Shown here: positions 60,190-64,000 of the stretch, piece by piece
Numbering within the stretch: position 1 is the stretch's first letter
Layout: each line of letters opens with the position of its first letter
From: Lichenostomus cassidix
Taxonomy: Eukaryota; Chordata; Aves; Passeriformes; Meliphagidae
Direction of reading: 5' to 3'
Length of the DNA stretch: 64,000 nt
Assembly: GCA_008360975.2 (NCBI GenBank)
Contig: CM039182.1
Location: 81,995,405-82,059,404, forward strand
The notes under the pieces: model-generated
Databases searched by the model: none
What the model was told of the DNA's origin: nothing
Seen by the model: the letters and a program-made list of their open reading frames with translations, nothing else
Made by a program: the position numbers and the translations under genes

Positions 60190-63100
60190 GTAAGGTTGCA
60201 TGTATGTTTGCACATCTGTATGTATGTATTGATTACTTTTTCAGGCTTCAGACACCACAGCACTTAGCAAATAATAAATCACTACATAAAATCCTTGCAC
60301 TGAGTAATTGGAAGAAAATCCTCTGTCTCTTGTAGTCTAATTCTTTGTTTGTAATTCTTGAAGTATCCTCCTGTGTTTGAGAAACAGTTTTAAATGAGTC
60401 AAATGATATAGCTTTTGTAGCTTTTTTTTTTTCTAGTGAACTAATTTTAGAATCTAAGTTTAAAATTTGTTTTTAAATACTCAGCAAAATTTTTTTTTTG
60501 TTTTCTACAAAAAAACAATGTCAGAATTGGCCAAAGTGCATTGAACATCACAATAGTGGGTTGCTATTGATGTTTTTTTCATGCCTACAAGGGATACTTT
60601 GCTTTGCTTCATTTCTCTTACCACCCTCCCCCTAAGAGTAAGGACATCTTCTAGAAGCAGCTCCTTCTGCATAACAAACATGCTATCCTTTTCTCAAAAA
60701 GATATTTCTAAAGCATTCCAAGGGAAATAAAATCCCCTGCATGGATAAGTGCTTGTTAGCCTCCAGGTCTCTTCCCAAGTTTTCACTATACCTCTCCACT
60801 GCATACCAAAAGGCCTTGAGGAAAAGCCGTTTATTTCAGTTGTGCTTAGAATAATCCTTCTGTGACTTTTGGGATCCATTCAAATGTAGATGTGTTATGA
60901 GCAGAGGAACAGATGTCTTGGAAAAGTATTGATGCATGTCAGTGAGTGCTATCTATTTTTGTATTTGAGGAAAAAAAGATTTGTTGAGAGGAAGCTGTGC
61001 ATTTTCCAGATTCCCGATTAGGATATGAAAGAAAGGTTCTTCTGTTTTTAAATTGTTTTATGGAAATATAGATTTTATTTGCCCTTATAAAAAAAGAATA
61101 TTAGGAACAGTGTCAATAAAATCTAAAAATCCATTTTGGGACAAAGTGTAAGAAAAAAATACAGATATTCTCCAATCCAAAGTAATTTCATGTTTAATTT
61201 TGCAAAATCACTTTCTGTTTCTAATGCCTATTCCATGTAATTTATTAGAAGTCTCCCTATTTTATATACAAATCTGAGCATAGATTTTCATTTTGGTCAT
61301 TTGTAATCTCTTTTCCAGTCCCATATATTTTATAGCTTTGAACTCTAGTTCCATCAATCCTTCATTAGAAACTTGAAGGTTTTCAGTAAGATTTTTTTTT
61401 TTGGACTGTCATTTTTTCCCGTGTATCTTTAATCATTTTAGACTCTGGTTTTTACATGCTTGCACTGTGGTCTTTGTCAGGTCCTTTTTTTTTAAATGTC
61501 TTTGCTATAGAGCTCCACCTGCCATCAGGACAGGGATAAATTATGGTTATACTCTTAGTAAGTAAGCTTCATATTTCAGACCCAAAGCAAATAGTGGAGT
61601 ATATTTATAAAGGGCACTGTGTTATCTAAAGTATCTCCTGGAAGTGTCTTTCAAGAGATGCAATGTCAAATTGTTGCATTAACCTTTCAGCAATTAATGA
61701 CCGGATTTTTACTTTGACCTTTCAGGCTTGTTCTTGAGACAGTGAATGTACCATTTACATAGGCTGTAAGAAAGAAAATGAGAAATTTGCATATGAAGGG
61801 AATTACTGTATGATTCACTTCATTTGAGAAAATTTCTGAGTCTTTGTACATTTTTATCTTCTACTCAAAAAGCCAACAATTTTTCTTGTTCAAATTAAAA
61901 AAAAATTATTTAGTGCCTATTTTACTGCACCTAATTATACTGTGCTGTATACACATGTGTATATGTGGTATATGCATACAAACAAAGGATGTCTCTTGTG
62001 AACACAACAGACAGAATATATCTACTACATGACAAGTGTGGCTGATTAAAAACATGGATTATTGGGATTCATTGATCATCAGTGCTGTGTAGCAAAAGCA
62101 CAACTTCTCAAATTTTTTGTATTTTTATGACTGTATATTCTTTGGCTTCCTTTGGTAATATGGGCAAAAATTGTTCCATAATGGTTTCATAGTTGCTGTT
62201 TTTATAGCATAAGGAAATATAGGAAGAACATGTGGTAATTTTAAATGCTGCTGAAAGGCAAATTGTACTGTTCACGTGTCATTTGGAAGAGTACATTCTT
62301 CCAATCCCAGAGATTGAGACTTGAGGCTTTACAGTACAGTAGTTGTATAAGTGTCCAGAGGAAAAAATTACATCTCTCCAATATGAGAGATGATATCAAT
62401 CATGAATCTGGTTCAGGAATGCTTAGGGATTTCTCTGCTCCTTCTCATCCTTTTTTCTTTATAGGCCATATGTTAGTTGAAATGTCAGTCTGGCTTTATT
62501 CTGGAATATTAATGGCAAGTAAAATATTATATAATAACGTAAAACACGTCTTCACAGAACTTCTATCTCATGTGGTGAGGGATTGTGTTTTTCCTTGGAA
62601 AAGAACTTTTCTAACCATAGATAGAATATAAAATAAAATAAAAATAAGTTATATTGAAGTATATATTTTTCTGTTCTTCAGCTCATTTCTGCCCTCTGTA
62701 AATAATTACCTGTGTGGCACAGAAGGAATATGAAAGAATTTTCAGCTACAGCTGAAATATATTTGCTTTTTTTATATTTTACCTTTGTAAGCAATTTTGA
62801 ATAAGACACAAATCTTTAGAAGAAAAACCTTATATATATCTTCTGGTGAAGTGAACAACCTCAAATGTCTCTTTTTTCGGATTATAATAAACTACATATC
62901 CATTTTCAATTTTGTTATTTCCTGGTGACATGATTCAGCTACATAATGCAGCTTGAAGGAATAATTCCAATTAACATGTTGGATATTGAAATGTATTCTT
63001 ACACACAATGCTCTATTGTGTTTTTTGTATATTCATTTGAATATTGGTCATGTTACTATATTTCAAAGGGGTTCTCTGAACATTTGTGACCTTTTCCCTA

Positions 63101-64000
63101 CCTGAATTAAATGAGGATGTGTTGTCAGAATTTTGCTTTATTATATTTTTAATTGTCTTTTTTTTTCAATACAATGGACACAATTGCAGTGGAGTTTCAT
63201 TATGTATGTATAACTTTCTATTTGGCACAAATTTTTTAAAAAAGATAGAATAAGAGATGGGTGTATGGGGGTGTGAAAAAGACAGGTTACCCTTGATATT
63301 TGTTTCTATCTTTTTGCTCTGCTTGCTATTTGCACAGGAGATTTTCAGTTTTCCTCAGGAATCTTAGGTTCTCTTTCACTATAATTCTTTAAAGACCACT
63401 CCTGTTGATTAGTGAATGAGAGATCTAGATTGTGTAATAATTTGTGGGAACTGAATTTGAGAAGAACAAAGGAATTCCATATGATTTTGCAAAGAGGGAA
63501 AGACTTTGGGGTTTGTTCTGGTTTTTTTTCTTTAAATGTGGGAAAATGAGAGTGTGAGATATTTGAGTGTCATTACATAGTACACAGAAGACAACCAGGG
63601 GGTCAGGTCCACCTAACATGGATTTATGAAAGGCAAATCCTGGTTGAGCAACCTGACTTTCTATGACAAAGTGACCTGCTTAATAGATGAGGTAAAGGCT
63701 GTGGATGTTGTCTACCTAGACTTCAATAAAGCATTCGACATCATCTCCTACAGCATCCTCCTTGAAAAACTGGCTTTTCATGGCTTGGTCGGGTGGCTCT
63801 TTGATGGCTAAAAAACTGACTGTATGGCTGGGCAAGAGAGTTGTGGTGCTAAATCCAGTTGGTGGCCTGTCACTAGTGGTGTTGCCCAGGGCTCAGTTTT
63901 GGGGCTGGTCCTATTGAACACCCTTGTTGATATCTGCATGTGGGGATTGAGTGCACCCACAGTAAGTTTGCAGATGACACTAAACTGTGTGGGAATGTTG
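60190..64000. other. Intron 22 (incomplete)
   Basis: 3.8 kb of AT-rich sequence after the last exon found. No exon encoding the expected VWYNQKG/HSLP region is visible. A + strand CR1 reverse-transcriptase fragment occupies the end (about 63580-64000). Otherwise it holds homopolymer runs only. Confidence 0.7.
63580..64000 (+). mobile_element. CR1 LINE ORF2 fragment (reverse transcriptase), runs off the window
   Basis: Translation shows CR1 reverse-transcriptase motifs: VDVVYLDFNKAFDIISYSIL with the motif A Asp, then GVAQGSVLG (motif B), then a gcagatgac core coding FADDTKL (motif C) in another frame. A stop (taa at 63809-63811) and a frameshift with a deletion before motif C break the reading frame, so it is a dead copy. 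It starts near gacaaccagggggtcagg and is sense to ABCA13. Confidence 0.9.

Noticed and set aside
62245..62631. 128-codon open frame after the last exon
   Set aside because: No similarity to the expected ECD2/TMD2 continuation, no supporting splice sites, and AT-rich composition.
1..64000. CRISPR arrays, bacterial operons or novel defence-like systems
   Set aside because: The sequence is vertebrate intron/exon DNA; no regularly spaced repeats or prokaryotic gene organisation occur.

Overview
The window is vertebrate nuclear DNA, AT-rich and intron-rich, and almost certainly from a bird. It holds the middle-to-late part of one large gene on the + strand. That gene is ABCA13, a full-size ABC transporter of subfamily A. 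The bird assignment rests on several CR1 LINE fragments (14.8, 34.5-35.3, 49.1-49.6, 53.6 and 63.6-64 kb) and on a minus-strand SINE near 33.8-33.94 kb. The SINE joins a tRNA-Ile-like head to a CR1-like tail, the architecture of TguSINE1 from zebra finch, which points to a passerine.

I could place 22 coding exons between 2649 and 60189. All splice at GT/AG, their phases chain without a break, and they total 3489 nt (1163 codons) with no in-frame stop. Exons 1-6 encode the end of the very long first extracellular domain. Exons 7-10 encode the membrane segments that follow it. Exons 11-16 encode the linker, the first nucleotide-binding domain (Walker A, Q-loop, signature, Walker B and H-loop all visible) and the regulatory segment after it. 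Exons 17-18 encode the inter-half linker and the first membrane helix of the second half. Exons 19-22 encode the start of the second extracellular domain. The 5' part of the gene (start codon, most of ECD1) and the 3' part (rest of ECD2, last helices, NBD2) lie outside the window.

The other roughly 95% is intron. The largest intron, between exons 17 and 18, is about 18.4 kb. Introns carry CR1 fragments in both orientations, one SINE, homopolymer runs, short tandem duplications, a few perfect short hairpins, and one GC-rich block next to a poly(T) run with AATAAA on the minus strand (11.1-11.5 kb), a possible retrocopy. I saw no second protein gene, RNA gene, CRISPR array or new defence-like system. 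Most other open frames are short intronic frames or shadows of the exons. Protein identification is from remembered human ABCA13/ABCA12 family features, not from a database search.
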